Notes: a model not told the origin generated them from the letters alone. A DNA stretch of 17,050 bases from an uncultured Christensenella sp. (GCA_949293915.1 CASFFJ010000092.1:1-17050); one strand, 5' to 3'; counted from the stretch's first letter, positions 7,765-14,573 are shown. Made by a program: numbers and translations.

Positions 7765-8015
7765 AACAAATAATTTATCATAAAAAAATAAAAAATAATT
7801 ATAAGAAAAATGTCTAAAAAAATTAAAAAAACGCAAAAAAATAATAAAAATAATGGATTTTTGAAGATTTTTCGATTATTTTTTAATTTTTTAATTTTTT
7901 AAAAATTAATTTTAAAATTTTTTAATAAATAATCTTTAAAATATTTTTATTTTTCATACATAATGTTTTATTGATTTTTAAATTATAACTTGTGGTAAAT
8001 TTTATTAAAGAATTT
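7765..8015 (-). promoter_or_regulatory. Very AT-rich upstream region of spoIIE with a possible Spo0A box
   Basis: Nearly pure A/T with long A- and T-tracts, probably curved and easily melted DNA; no gene is seen. On the minus strand ATAATCGAAA (7870-7879) resembles a Spo0A box (consensus TTTGTCGAAA). A perfect TATAAT (7798-7803) lies downstream with no good -35 at 17 bp, as would suit an activator-dependent promoter. Spo0A control of spoIIE is known in Bacillus; here it is inferred. In such AT-rich DNA both matches could be chance. Confidence 0.35.
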
Positions 8016-8038
8016 AAAAAATAGAGATAACTCTCTAT
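8016..8038 (-). terminator. Terminator overlapping the end of the lipid-kinase-like gene
   Basis: On the minus strand ATAGAGA-GTTA-TCTCTAT forms a 7-bp stem (8021-8038) followed by a T-run (8016-8020). The TAG stop codon (8035-8037) lies inside the 5' arm, so a terminating ribosome would cover the hairpin. It separates this gene from spoIIE. Confidence 0.75.
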
Positions 8039-8901
8039 CTATATAATTTTAAACCATTTTCAATAATGCTGACATTTAATTCATCCACAGTCATAATTTT
8101 ACCATCTGCCATCACTTTAATCTTGTTGTCAGGATTTGTGATATTAATATTGGTTTGCCAAGATTGTTTAGTTTGTTCGTTATAAATTTGTTCACCTTTT
8201 TTAAATAATTTTAAATATTTTTTTCTATTATCACGTGGCGGAGTAGTTACGAAATTTAAATTAAACAATCCATCGTTCACATTTGCTAGTGGGCTGATAG
8301 TTTTACCTTTACTTTTGCCACCATTTGCAATTGATAATTCAAAGATATTAGCGTTTGCAATTTTTTGATTTTTTGTCTCTATCTTTAATTCTATTCCATC
8401 AAATTTATTAGCGTAGCGTTCAAAAGCATATTTTTTTGAAATTGCATTTTTTATTTTATATTGGTTGAAGATTTCTTGAATAAAAGTGCTTGCACCTATT
8501 AAAATATTGCCAATAACTTTTATATCATTCATAATCAAAACATCTACAGCTTCAATTTTCTTTTTTAATATTTCTTTAATCGCTGATATAGGATTTGTTT
8601 CAAGCCCAATGTAACTTGCAAAATCATCATTCTTACTAGTTGGTACAATGCCCAGTCGAATTTTTGATAAATCTTTGATACTATTAATAAATTCACTTAA
8701 AGCAATATCATCGCCAACAATTACAAATTCTGTTTCGCCCGATTGGACAAGATTGTGAGTATTTGTTTTAAACTCATCAAAAGAAGTTGAAAAATACACT
8801 GAAAATTCAATTTTTTCAGATTTTAAATATTTAACTATTCTTTTTGTGTACTTTTCGCCATTATAATTGTGATTGTATGGCACGACTAAAATATTCAGCA
8901 T
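8035..8901 (-). CDS. Divergent diacylglycerol/lipid-kinase-family protein with degenerate signature motifs
   Basis: From ATG at 8899-8901 the product is 288 residues (MLNILVVPYNHN...), close to the 290-300 of the YegS/BmrU/DgkB family. Family features in order are an N-terminal Rossmann strand NILVVPYNHNYNGEKYTKRI, a glycine-loop region FVIVGDDIALSEF where the family has GGDGT-N-, LGIVPTSKNDDFASYIGLE where it has P-G-GNDFA, and a C-terminal NGGKSKGKTISPLANVNDGLFNL matching the family's GGG---P-A---DGL block. The order and spacing support the fold, but the first two nucleotide-binding signatures are changed, so kinase activity is doubtful. An upstream extension to 8958 lies over the promoter and is rejected. 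There is no ribosome site. The gene ends at its own terminator and is divergent from the TasA-like gene. Confidence 0.75.
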   Translation of the reverse strand: MLNILVVPYNHNYNGEKYTKRIVKYLKSEKIEFSVYFSTSFDEFKTNTHNLVQSGETEFVIVGDDIALSEFINSIKDLSKIRLGIVPTSKNDDFASYIGLETNPISAIKEILKKKIEAVDVLIMNDIKVIGNILIGASTFIQEIFNQYKIKNAISKKYAFERYANKFDGIELKIETKNQKIANANIFELSIANGGKSKGKTISPLANVNDGLFNLNFVTTPPRDNRKKYLKLFKKGEQIYNEQTKQSWQTNINITNPDNKIKVMADGKIMTVDELNVSIIENGLKLYR

Positions 8902-8907
8902 ACTACT

Positions 8908-8936
8908 ATTATAACCAAAATTTTTAAAAATGCAAA
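8908..8936 (-). promoter_or_regulatory. Promoter placing the start of the lipid-kinase-like mRNA at its ATG (leaderless)
   Basis: On the minus strand TTTGCA (8931-8936, 4 of 6 to consensus), a 17-bp spacer and perfect TATAAT (8908-8913). Only six bases separate the -10 from the ATG, so a start 6-8 nt downstream of the -10 falls on or beside the initiation codon. There is no Shine-Dalgarno sequence to contradict this. Confidence 0.6.
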
Positions 8937-9006
8937 TGTTATAAAACAACTTTAACAAATTAGTTTATTAAAAATTAATAATTTAATGATTAATTCATAT
9001 ATTTGT

Positions 9007-9035
9007 TTGACAAAATTCTGCATAAATATTATTAT
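9007..9035 (+). promoter_or_regulatory. SigA-type promoter of the TasA-like-rmuC operon
   Basis: TTGACA (9007-9012), a 17-bp spacer and TATTAT (9030-9035). The predicted start near 9042 is only about 10 nt before the TTG at 9052 and leaves just AGGTGAACGA as leader. This rules out the upstream in-frame ATG at 8986. Confidence 0.8.
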
Positions 9036-9051
9036 ATATCTAGGTGAACGA

Positions 9052-9630
9052 TTGAAAAAATATAATAAGATTGATTTGAATTGGGTCATTGTTTGGATAG
9101 TTATTCCTATCTTATTATTTTTAGTTGCAATGAATGGTGTGTATGCATATTTTACTGCAACTGCAAAAGATATCACTGCGAATACCACGACAGCAAAACT
9201 TACAATAGAAATTGAATCTGGTGAAGATAATATTGTTATAAAAAATGGCGATACAATTTTATCTCGTGATGTGGTGCCGGGTGATACGCTGACTTATGCT
9301 GGCACTGTTACTAATACTGGAAATGTGGATGTATATTGTATTCTGAAATTAGTTGTAACAATCAGCGATTCAAGCATAAACGAAACTACATATTATTCTG
9401 ACGATGGCGATTTATTAGCGCAATCTGGTGGCAGTTCTGGCACTACTGCGTCTACAATCAATGTTGGTAATATATCAAGTTTTTCTTTGACATATACAAT
9501 TTCTGATGTTTTCACGGTAGAGGATTTTGCTAATAAAACAATCAGTATGACTGTAACTGCTCGAGCGATTCAAACTAAGAATATTGCCAGTGCAACACAG
9601 GCAACTGAAATTTTATTAGAAAATAATTAA
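9052..9630 (+). CDS. TasA/CalY (camelysin)-like exported protein
   Basis: From TTG at 9052 the product is 192 residues. AGGTGA stands 4-5 nt upstream and a consensus promoter just before that excludes the longer ATG start at 8986. A basic stretch (KKYNK) is followed by a hydrophobic segment, about 12-33 (WVIVWIVIPILLFLVAMNGVYA), and then YFTATA, which resembles the signal peptide and mature start of SipW-dependent TasA/CalY proteins. The rest looks like a beta-sandwich: TAKLTIEIESG, DVVPGDTLTYAGTVTNTGNVDVYCILKLVV and SFSLTYTISD. The 'PGD...TNTGN' pattern is typical of this group. TasA family members form fibres in biofilms or the spore coat. No sipW signal peptidase gene is visible here, so the processing enzyme must lie elsewhere. 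The rmuC gene follows after 22 nt. Confidence 0.72.
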   Translation: MKKYNKIDLNWVIVWIVIPILLFLVAMNGVYAYFTATAKDITANTTTAKLTIEIESGEDNIVIKNGDTILSRDVVPGDTLTYAGTVTNTGNVDVYCILKLVVTISDSSINETTYYSDDGDLLAQSGGSSGTTASTINVGNISSFSLTYTISDVFTVEDFANKTISMTVTARAIQTKNIASATQATEILLENN

Positions 9631-9652
9631 TCAAAAGGAAAAACTAAAAACT

Positions 9653-10909
9653 ATGGAATATGCAATACTTGGTTCTATTTTTGGAGTGGTGTGGTTATTT
9701 AGTCTCATTACTTTTATAGTTTTATATAAGAAAAAACAACCTACGCTTAATGATGACAAGTCAATTAAAACAGTTGTTGATAATCAAAAAGAACAAAATT
9801 TAATGCTCAGCAATATGTTGATGAATGCACTTAAAAATAGCGAACTTACTACTCAAAATACAGTAAATAACTTGACTGTAATCCAAAAGCAAGAATTTGA
9901 ATCAATCTCTAAGCGTGTGGATGAACTCACTATTCGCAACGAACAAAGGATTGAAAAATTGACCGCTGATGTCAATATGTCATTATCAAATATGCGTCAA
10001 GAGAACGAAAAGTCGTTAGAAAAAATGCGTGAGACAGTGGATGAAAAGCTAAACAATTCACTTTCTCAACGTCTAAATGAGAGTTTTTCAAAGATTCAAA
10101 AAAGTTTGGAAACTGTCAATAGCGGTTTAGGTGAAATGCGCAGTCTAGCTGTTGGTGTGGGCGATTTAAAAAAGGTGCTTGCAAACGTAAAAATACGTGG
10201 CGGTTGGGGAGAAGTAATGTTATCTAGTCTTTTAGAGCAAGTACTGGCATCTAATCAATATATGGCGCAAGTGCAGATTAAAAAGGATAGCAAAGAGCGA
10301 GTTGATTTTGCTGTTATCTTGCCCGGAAAAGATGGCCGTGAGATACTTCTGCCGATAGATAGTAAATTCCCGCTAGAAGATTATAATAAACGGGTTGAAG
10401 CGAGCGAAACTATTGATAAGACATTGATTGATAGTTGTCGTAGGCAGTTGATAAAGCGTGTTAAAGAAGAGGCAAAATCAATTAAAGAAAAGTATATTAA
10501 TGTGCCAGATACTACCGACTTTGCTGTTATGTTTTTGCCTATTGAAGGATTGTATGCAGAGATTGTGCGCGATACAGAATTATTAGATGTATTACAAAAT
10601 CAATATAAAATTATGGTTTGTGGGCCAACTACGCTGAACGCAATGTTGAATAGTTTGCAAATGGGCTTTAAGACATTGAGTATAGAGAAACGTAGTAGTG
10701 AATTGTGGGAGATATTATCCACATTCAAGCAAGAATTTGAAAATTTTGTTGTTCTTCTTACAAAAACTCAAAACAAACTAGGAGAGGCAAATAATACAAT
10801 TGAACAAGCGACAAAATCTAGTCAAAAAATTGCAAAAAAATTAAATGATGTATCACAATCGGTTGGGGTTGATTATAATGATGATGACGAACAGCCTAAA
10901 AAAGATTAA
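9653..10909 (+). CDS. rmuC: RmuC-family protein (DNA recombination-limiting nuclease-like)
   Basis: RmuC limits inversions between short inverted repeats in E. coli; its fold is related to restriction-type nucleases, though its activity is poorly defined. The 418-residue product has an N-terminal membrane anchor (about 4-25, ILGSIFGVVWLFSLITFIVLY), a long coiled coil (about 40-165) and the RmuC domain: VKIRGGWGEVMLSSLLEQVL (GGWGE near 183), VDFAVILPG, LPIDSKFPLEDY (near 234), YINVPDTTDFAVMFLPIEGLYAE, then a second coiled coil and an acidic tail DDDEQPKKD. ATG at 9653 follows AAAGGA at a longish 13-nt spacing. It lies 22 nt after the TasA-like gene with no terminator between, so it is co-transcribed from the promoter at 9007. 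Confidence 0.93.
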   Translation: MEYAILGSIFGVVWLFSLITFIVLYKKKQPTLNDDKSIKTVVDNQKEQNLMLSNMLMNALKNSELTTQNTVNNLTVIQKQEFESISKRVDELTIRNEQRIEKLTADVNMSLSNMRQENEKSLEKMRETVDEKLNNSLSQRLNESFSKIQKSLETVNSGLGEMRSLAVGVGDLKKVLANVKIRGGWGEVMLSSLLEQVLASNQYMAQVQIKKDSKERVDFAVILPGKDGREILLPIDSKFPLEDYNKRVEASETIDKTLIDSCRRQLIKRVKEEAKSIKEKYINVPDTTDFAVMFLPIEGLYAEIVRDTELLDVLQNQYKIMVCGPTTLNAMLNSLQMGFKTLSIEKRSSELWEILSTFKQEFENFVVLLTKTQNKLGEANNTIEQATKSSQKIAKKLNDVSQSVGVDYNDDDEQPKKD

Positions 10910-10978
10910 GATATGTTTGTTATAAAAATGAATATAAACCTATTTGATTGCTAAAAATGTAATTAAAAAATCATAAAT

Positions 10979-11007
10979 AAAATTATCGTAACAAGATAAT
11001 TTTTTTT
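10979..11007 (+). terminator. Terminator after rmuC
   Basis: AAAATTATC (10979-10987) pairs with GATAATTTT (10995-11003) across a 7-nt loop, and T residues continue to 11007. The stem is AT-rich but complete. It ends 20 nt before the vanW-like start. Confidence 0.78.
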
Positions 11008-11027
11008 ATTTTACGCATAATAACAAT

Positions 11028-12314
11028 ATGAAAAAATTTTTAGTGTTGCTAGTTGCTGTAATAATAACTTTATATATTGGTGAAACTGAAAGAAATTTAT
11101 CTGTTTTTGCAGATATTGAAATTTTTGATAACCAAAAAAGTTTTTCATATTCATTGGCTGAAAACAAAAAAACTAGCAGTCAATTTGATCTGAATGAAGC
11201 AATTAATAGATACAAACGATTTGGCTCAGATGATGATAGGTGCGCGCTTTTACAACATATGTTAGATATAGGCATAGCAAAAAATATTGCTATTGAATAT
11301 TTATATCCTAATTTGATAGATTTAATAGAAAAAATTGAGAAGAACATAAATGTAGATACTAAAAATGCTAGTTTAATAGTTAAACCAAACACAGAAAAAG
11401 TGTTTTTCATAACAGCTGAGGTGGAAGGTGTAAAACTTGACAAAGACAAGTTATATTCACAAATTTGTGACAAAATGCTGTCCAAAACTGAAATAAATAT
11501 TGAAATTCCTACTATAAAAATTAAACCTAAAATCACAAAAGATGATTTATTAAGATTTACATATTTGCGTTCGGATTTTAGCACAAGCTTTAAGAATTCA
11601 TCTAAAAATAGAAAACATAATATAAAAAATGCGCTAAACTCAATTAATAAAATTGAATTAGCGCCGAATGAAATCTTTTCATTCAATAAAATTGTTGGCA
11701 GGCGTACGGAAAGTAATGGTTACAGATCAGCTAAAATTATTGTTGACAATGAGTTTGTTGATGGTATTGGTGGCGGGGTGTGTCAAGTGTCTTCTACTTT
11801 ATATAATTCTGCATTACTTGCAGGTTTGGAAATACTAGAAGCAAATAAACATAGCAAGCAAGTAAGTTATGTCAAATATGGTTTTGATGCTATGGTTAAT
11901 TTTGGTAGCAGTGATTTAAAATTTAGGAATAATACATCTGGTAAAATTACAATAATTACCAATTATATTTCTTCTAATATGCGCATTAGAATATTTGGCG
12001 AAAGTTTAATGGACACGAAATATGTGTTGTCTAATGAAATTGTGTTAACCGAAAAACCTATCGAAGAAATTCAGATTGATGAAAAGCAAAAGTATTTAGA
12101 CAAGGTTCGCTATGAGGATGAATATTTTTATCTGAAAAAACCTGTAGATGGTATGCATGTAAAATCGTATAGAGAAAAATATATCAGTGGTAAATTGGTA
12201 AACAAAGAATTACTTAGATTTGATAAGTTTAAACCACAAAATGCAATAAAAGTCTATGGGGCAGAAAAACGAACAATGTCGATTTTTGAAGAATTGACAC
12301 AATTAAAGTTTTAA
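11028..12314 (+). CDS. VanW-family exported protein
   Basis: The 428-residue product begins with a signal peptide or anchor (MKKFLVLLVAVIITLYIG). Residues about 110-160 (SLIVKPNTEKVFFITAEVEGVKLDKDKL...) resemble the putative peptidoglycan-binding domain often placed before VanW. The VanW domain follows: NRKHNIKNALNSINKIELAPNEIFSFNKIVGRRT (about 192-225), then DGIGGGVCQVSSTLYNSALLAGLEI (about 245-270). The C-terminus (PVDGMHVKSYREKYISGKLV) looks like the short G5-like strand pair seen in many relatives. VanW was named from vancomycin-resistance clusters, but most copies, like this one, stand alone with unknown envelope function; no other van gene is present. No ribosome site precedes the ATG. 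The leader is short and A/T only near the start, with CATAAT (11016-11021) but no matching -35. Confidence 0.9.
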   Translation: MKKFLVLLVAVIITLYIGETERNLSVFADIEIFDNQKSFSYSLAENKKTSSQFDLNEAINRYKRFGSDDDRCALLQHMLDIGIAKNIAIEYLYPNLIDLIEKIEKNINVDTKNASLIVKPNTEKVFFITAEVEGVKLDKDKLYSQICDKMLSKTEINIEIPTIKIKPKITKDDLLRFTYLRSDFSTSFKNSSKNRKHNIKNALNSINKIELAPNEIFSFNKIVGRRTESNGYRSAKIIVDNEFVDGIGGGVCQVSSTLYNSALLAGLEILEANKHSKQVSYVKYGFDAMVNFGSSDLKFRNNTSGKITIITNYISSNMRIRIFGESLMDTKYVLSNEIVLTEKPIEEIQIDEKQKYLDKVRYEDEYFYLKKPVDGMHVKSYREKYISGKLVNKELLRFDKFKPQNAIKVYGAEKRTMSIFEELTQLKF

Positions 12315-12323
12315 ATAGTCTTT

Positions 12324-13382
12324 TTATTCTGGCAATTCACTCATTCTCTTTATGTGTGAGGCAAAATTTGATAAATGCGTGCAATTAACATATTCCTCAT
12401 AACCGCTATCTGGCACATATATTTCATATTCAGATATATAATCAAATCCGCCAAAAGGGGGGTATGAGAAAATCGGAGTTGGGTTTTCAAATATAAATAT
12501 CATATTAGGCATAGACATTGCTGTACTAGTATCGTACGAATAAAATCTAGAGCCGTAAGATTCAATTGTTGTAGGGAAAATTAATCTATCAAATTTCGCA
12601 TTATAAAAGGCACAATTATCTACAAATTTAATGTATGAAGGGAAAGTCAATTCACCATGATATGAGTGATATGCCAACATAGATGCAGGTATACGGGATA
12701 AATTAGTACAGTTGTTCCAATACAAACCATCTGGAAATTCGTTACTACCAATTAAATTAAAAGAATGGCTACTAGGATTGGTTAAATTTTGTGGGATTTT
12801 AAAATAGCCATCATTTATTGCTGTTATATAAGCAAAAGAGTGGGTTTCAACTTTTTCAATTGTATTAGGAAGATGGCTTAAATTTATATTTATATTTGCG
12901 TGATAAAACGAATGATGTCCAATAACTTTTAAGCTACTATCATTTTCAAATGTAAAATCTTTAAATGTTGCGTAATAAAAAGCATAAGAATTGACTTGCT
13001 CAATGTTATTATTAAATATAAATGAGCTGTTTGAACCTGGTACTCCTGCAAATTTAAAATCCCTTAATGTTGTAATATGATCAGGTGTAGATAATGTTTC
13101 AGCTGAGCACTCATCTAAAACATATAAGTCGTAATAATCATTGCTTTGATTTTTACCTGTTTTTAATACAGTTGTACCGGAAAAAAAAGTTTTGCCCACT
13201 GCAACATCATCTTCTGTCGCTGTTGATATTGTCAAATCTAATGTTCCAGTGACTGTCTTAATACCTTCTGTTATTTCGCTTGGACTAGGGTTTTGATTCG
13301 CGATTGACACAACACCGCCCATACTTTCAATCACTGATTTTTGCCTGATTAATTCTGTTTTCAACGACTCAATACTGTTCAT
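12324..13382 (-). CDS. Phage-tail-type N-terminus fused to BspA-like leucine-rich repeats
   Basis: The 352-residue product has no signal peptide. Residues 1-50 (IESLKTELIRQKSVIESMGG, then NPSPSEITEGIKTV) and the motif ATEDDVAVGKTFFSGTTVLKTG (about 55-76) resemble segments common in tail or fibre proteins of phages of gut Firmicutes, where AxAxDVLxGKTAYxxGxxVTGT repeats occur. From about 100 on there are irregular BspA-type (LRR_5) repeats with the 'I..V..YAFYYA.' / 'I..HSFYHA.' / 'V.THSFAYI' / 'V.NCAFYNAKF..LIFP' pattern, and a terminal 'EIYVPDSGYEEYV' unit typical of BspA proteins. ATG at 13380-13382 has GAGGTG 5 nt upstream and overlaps the preceding ORF by 14 nt. The stop lies 9 bp from the vanW-like stop, with no terminator between. 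Surface adhesion via a virion or export route is only a guess. Confidence 0.8.
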   Translation of the reverse strand: MNSIESLKTELIRQKSVIESMGGVVSIANQNPSPSEITEGIKTVTGTLDLTISTATEDDVAVGKTFFSGTTVLKTGKNQSNDYYDLYVLDECSAETLSTPDHITTLRDFKFAGVPGSNSSFIFNNNIEQVNSYAFYYATFKDFTFENDSSLKVIGHHSFYHANININLSHLPNTIEKVETHSFAYITAINDGYFKIPQNLTNPSSHSFNLIGSNEFPDGLYWNNCTNLSRIPASMLAYHSYHGELTFPSYIKFVDNCAFYNAKFDRLIFPTTIESYGSRFYSYDTSTAMSMPNMIFIFENPTPIFSYPPFGGFDYISEYEIYVPDSGYEEYVNCTHLSNFASHIKRMSELPE

Positions 13383-13563
13383 TTGACACCTCGAATGTAT
13401 AAGTTCCGTTTATTATTTCATCAAGTTCGCTATCAATAATATATCCGCCACACAATATAAAATCTAATTCGTTTTTAGTTTTGTATTCATCAAGATATAT
13501 TAATAATTTTTTTTCTAAGTCAACAATTTTTTTATATGCTATTTCTATTAAATTATTTTCCAT
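13369..13563 (-). CDS. Small hypothetical protein upstream of the phage-tail/LRR gene
   Basis: The 64-residue acidic protein is mostly helical (NLIEIAYKKIVDLEKKLLIYLDEYKTKNELD), with a hydrophobic centre FILCGGYIID and a C-terminus IINGTYTFEVSNEQY. The family is not recognised. AGGAGA 6 nt before ATG supports the start. It overlaps the LRR gene by 14 nt, so the two are translationally coupled and probably act together. Small ORFs just before tail-fibre genes are common in phages, where some are chaperones or structural partners, but no specific similarity is visible here. Confidence 0.75.
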   Translation of the reverse strand: MENNLIEIAYKKIVDLEKKLLIYLDEYKTKNELDFILCGGYIIDSELDEIINGTYTFEVSNEQY

Positions 13564-13638
13564 ATATTTCTCCTACCGCCATTTTAATTAAAGTCGCAAA
13601 AAAAATATCTTTAATATGTCAAACTTTATAAAATTTAA

Positions 13639-13667
13639 TTGATAAATAAAATATTTAATGATATAAT
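13639..13667 (+). promoter_or_regulatory. SigA-type promoter of the membrane-protein gene at 13685
   Basis: TTGATA (13639-13644), a 17-bp spacer and perfect TATAAT (13662-13667). AAGGAG (13673-13678) follows at once, so the leader is only about 11 nt and the ribosome site is almost at the mRNA 5' end. Confidence 0.8.
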
Positions 13668-13684
13668 AAAATAAGGAGAATGTT

Positions 13685-14212
13685 ATGACTAAGAATTTAA
13701 AAAAGAGTTATCTTTTATCTGTTATTTTTTCTTGCATTATGATTGCGTGGCGTACATTGGCTAATTTTTTTGGAGGCTCAGGAATTAATTTCGTATCATT
13801 AATTATCATTATTGGAATGTTGGCTTTCTTTATGATTAAAGAAAAATACGTTTGGAAACGTATCAAAGATATATATGTTTTAATATGTGTCTTTAGTTTA
13901 ATGGAATTTTTAATTTATATCATAAATGATTTAGTGATAGAAGTCAACTTTGATGTAATCAAAGGATTTATGCAATTTCAAACATTTTTATCTGTAATGG
14001 GATTGTTGTTTTTAGCATATATCTTCTTTAGATTCATTATGGAAGAAAAAGGAGTGAAGTTAAGTTTTATAGAAAGAATACTGGGCAATAAAGTTCAAAA
14101 AAAGGTTAAGACCAATAAAGAACTTGCTAATGGCACTCTTGAAGAAAAGCCTAATCATACTGAAGCAAAAGAAGAGATGGTTGACAAACAAATTGATGAA
14201 AATGAAGAATAA
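13685..14212 (+). CDS. Multi-pass membrane protein of unknown function
   Basis: The 175-residue protein has four predicted membrane segments, about 10-30 (LLSVIFSCIMIAWRTLANFF), 34-51 (INFVSLIIIIGMLAFFMI), 62-83 (IYVLICVFSLMEFLIYIINDLV) and 97-117 (FQTFLSVMGLLFLAYIFFRFI). A hydrophilic, Lys/Glu-rich cytoplasmic tail of about 55 residues ends EEMVDKQIDENEE. I do not recognise a family. ATG at 13685 has AAGGAG 6 nt upstream and a consensus promoter. No convincing terminator follows; AACACCGTGTT (14243-14253) is too tight to form a useful hairpin. The next transcription unit (rpmG) has its own promoter 76 nt after the stop. Confidence 0.85.
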   Translation: MTKNLKKSYLLSVIFSCIMIAWRTLANFFGGSGINFVSLIIIIGMLAFFMIKEKYVWKRIKDIYVLICVFSLMEFLIYIINDLVIEVNFDVIKGFMQFQTFLSVMGLLFLAYIFFRFIMEEKGVKLSFIERILGNKVQKKVKTNKELANGTLEEKPNHTEAKEEMVDKQIDENEE

Positions 14213-14287
14213 AATTTAAAAAAATATTAATATGAAATCATTAACACCGTGTTGTATAAAATTTTGCAAAAAATATCATAATTATAG

Positions 14288-14316
14288 TTGACAAATACAT
14301 TGTATTATGTTACTAT
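14288..14316 (+). promoter_or_regulatory. SigA-type promoter of rpmG-secE-nusG
   Basis: TTGACA (14288-14293), a 17-bp spacer and TACTAT (14311-14316). The predicted start is near 14323. An overlapping TATAAT (14314-14319) is at 20 bp spacing and is less likely. Confidence 0.82.
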
Positions 14317-14322
14317 AATAAT

Positions 14323-14343
14323 ACACCAGAGCGGTGTTTTTTT
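14323..14343 (+). terminator. Terminator-like hairpin at the very start of the rpmG operon mRNA
   Basis: ACACC (14323-14327) pairs with GGTGT (14333-14337) across AGAGC and is followed by six more T. The promoter above predicts transcription to begin at or next to the first base of the stem. It could be an attenuator, a 5' stabilising hairpin, or the terminator of the gene at 13685 with the promoter overlapping it. The stem is only 5 bp. Confidence 0.5.
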
Positions 14344-14394
14344 ATGATAAAATAAGGTAAATTTTATTTAACCGCTAATAAAAGGAGTGAATTT

Positions 14395-14565
14395 ATGGCA
14401 AAAAAAGCAAAAACTAAAAGAGAAAAAATTATTTTAGAATGTACAGAATGTAAAAATAGGAATTATAACACTACTAAGAACAAGGCTAACAATCCAGAGC
14501 GATTGGAGTTAAAGAAATATTGTCCTACTTGCAAAAAAGAAACTTCTCATAAAGAGACTAAATAG
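14395..14565 (+). CDS. rpmG: 50S ribosomal protein L33 (zinc-binding form)
   Basis: The 56-residue protein has the sequence MAKKAKTKREKIILECTECK at its start and a second pair CPTC near the end, giving zinc-binding cysteines C16/C19 and C43/C46. This is the zinc-binding 'C+' type of L33. L33 binds 23S rRNA near the E site. It is preceded by AAAGGAGTGA (spacing 5-7) and followed by secE after 8 nt, the usual rpmG-secE-nusG order in Gram-positive bacteria. The TAG stop overlaps the secE ribosome site (TAGAGGTG). Confidence 0.95.
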   Translation: MAKKAKTKREKIILECTECKNRNYNTTKNKANNPERLELKKYCPTCKKETSHKETK

Positions 14566-14573
14566 AGGTGTCT

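Noticed and set aside
7765..7836. TTG-initiated extension of SpoIIE (MRFFNFFRHFSYNYF)
   Set aside because: Composition reflects the AT-rich spacer, there is no ribosome site, and the family begins close to the first membrane helix as at MKTKTINTF.
8902..8958. Upstream extension of the lipid-kinase-like protein (begins MLKLFYNICIFKNF)
   Set aside because: It covers the promoter TATAAT/TTTGCA and does not look like the family N-terminus; MLNILVVPYNHN at 8901 does.
10991..11021. Promoter with CATAAT making the vanW-like gene leaderless
   Set aside because: The -10-like box is at the same 6-nt distance from ATG as in the lipid-kinase-like gene, but no -35 is present at 15-19 bp and it abuts a terminator T-run.
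11028..12314. Vancomycin-resistance determinant
   Set aside because: Only a VanW-family protein is present, without vanA/B-type ligase, vanH or vanX; stand-alone VanW proteins are common and not linked to resistance.
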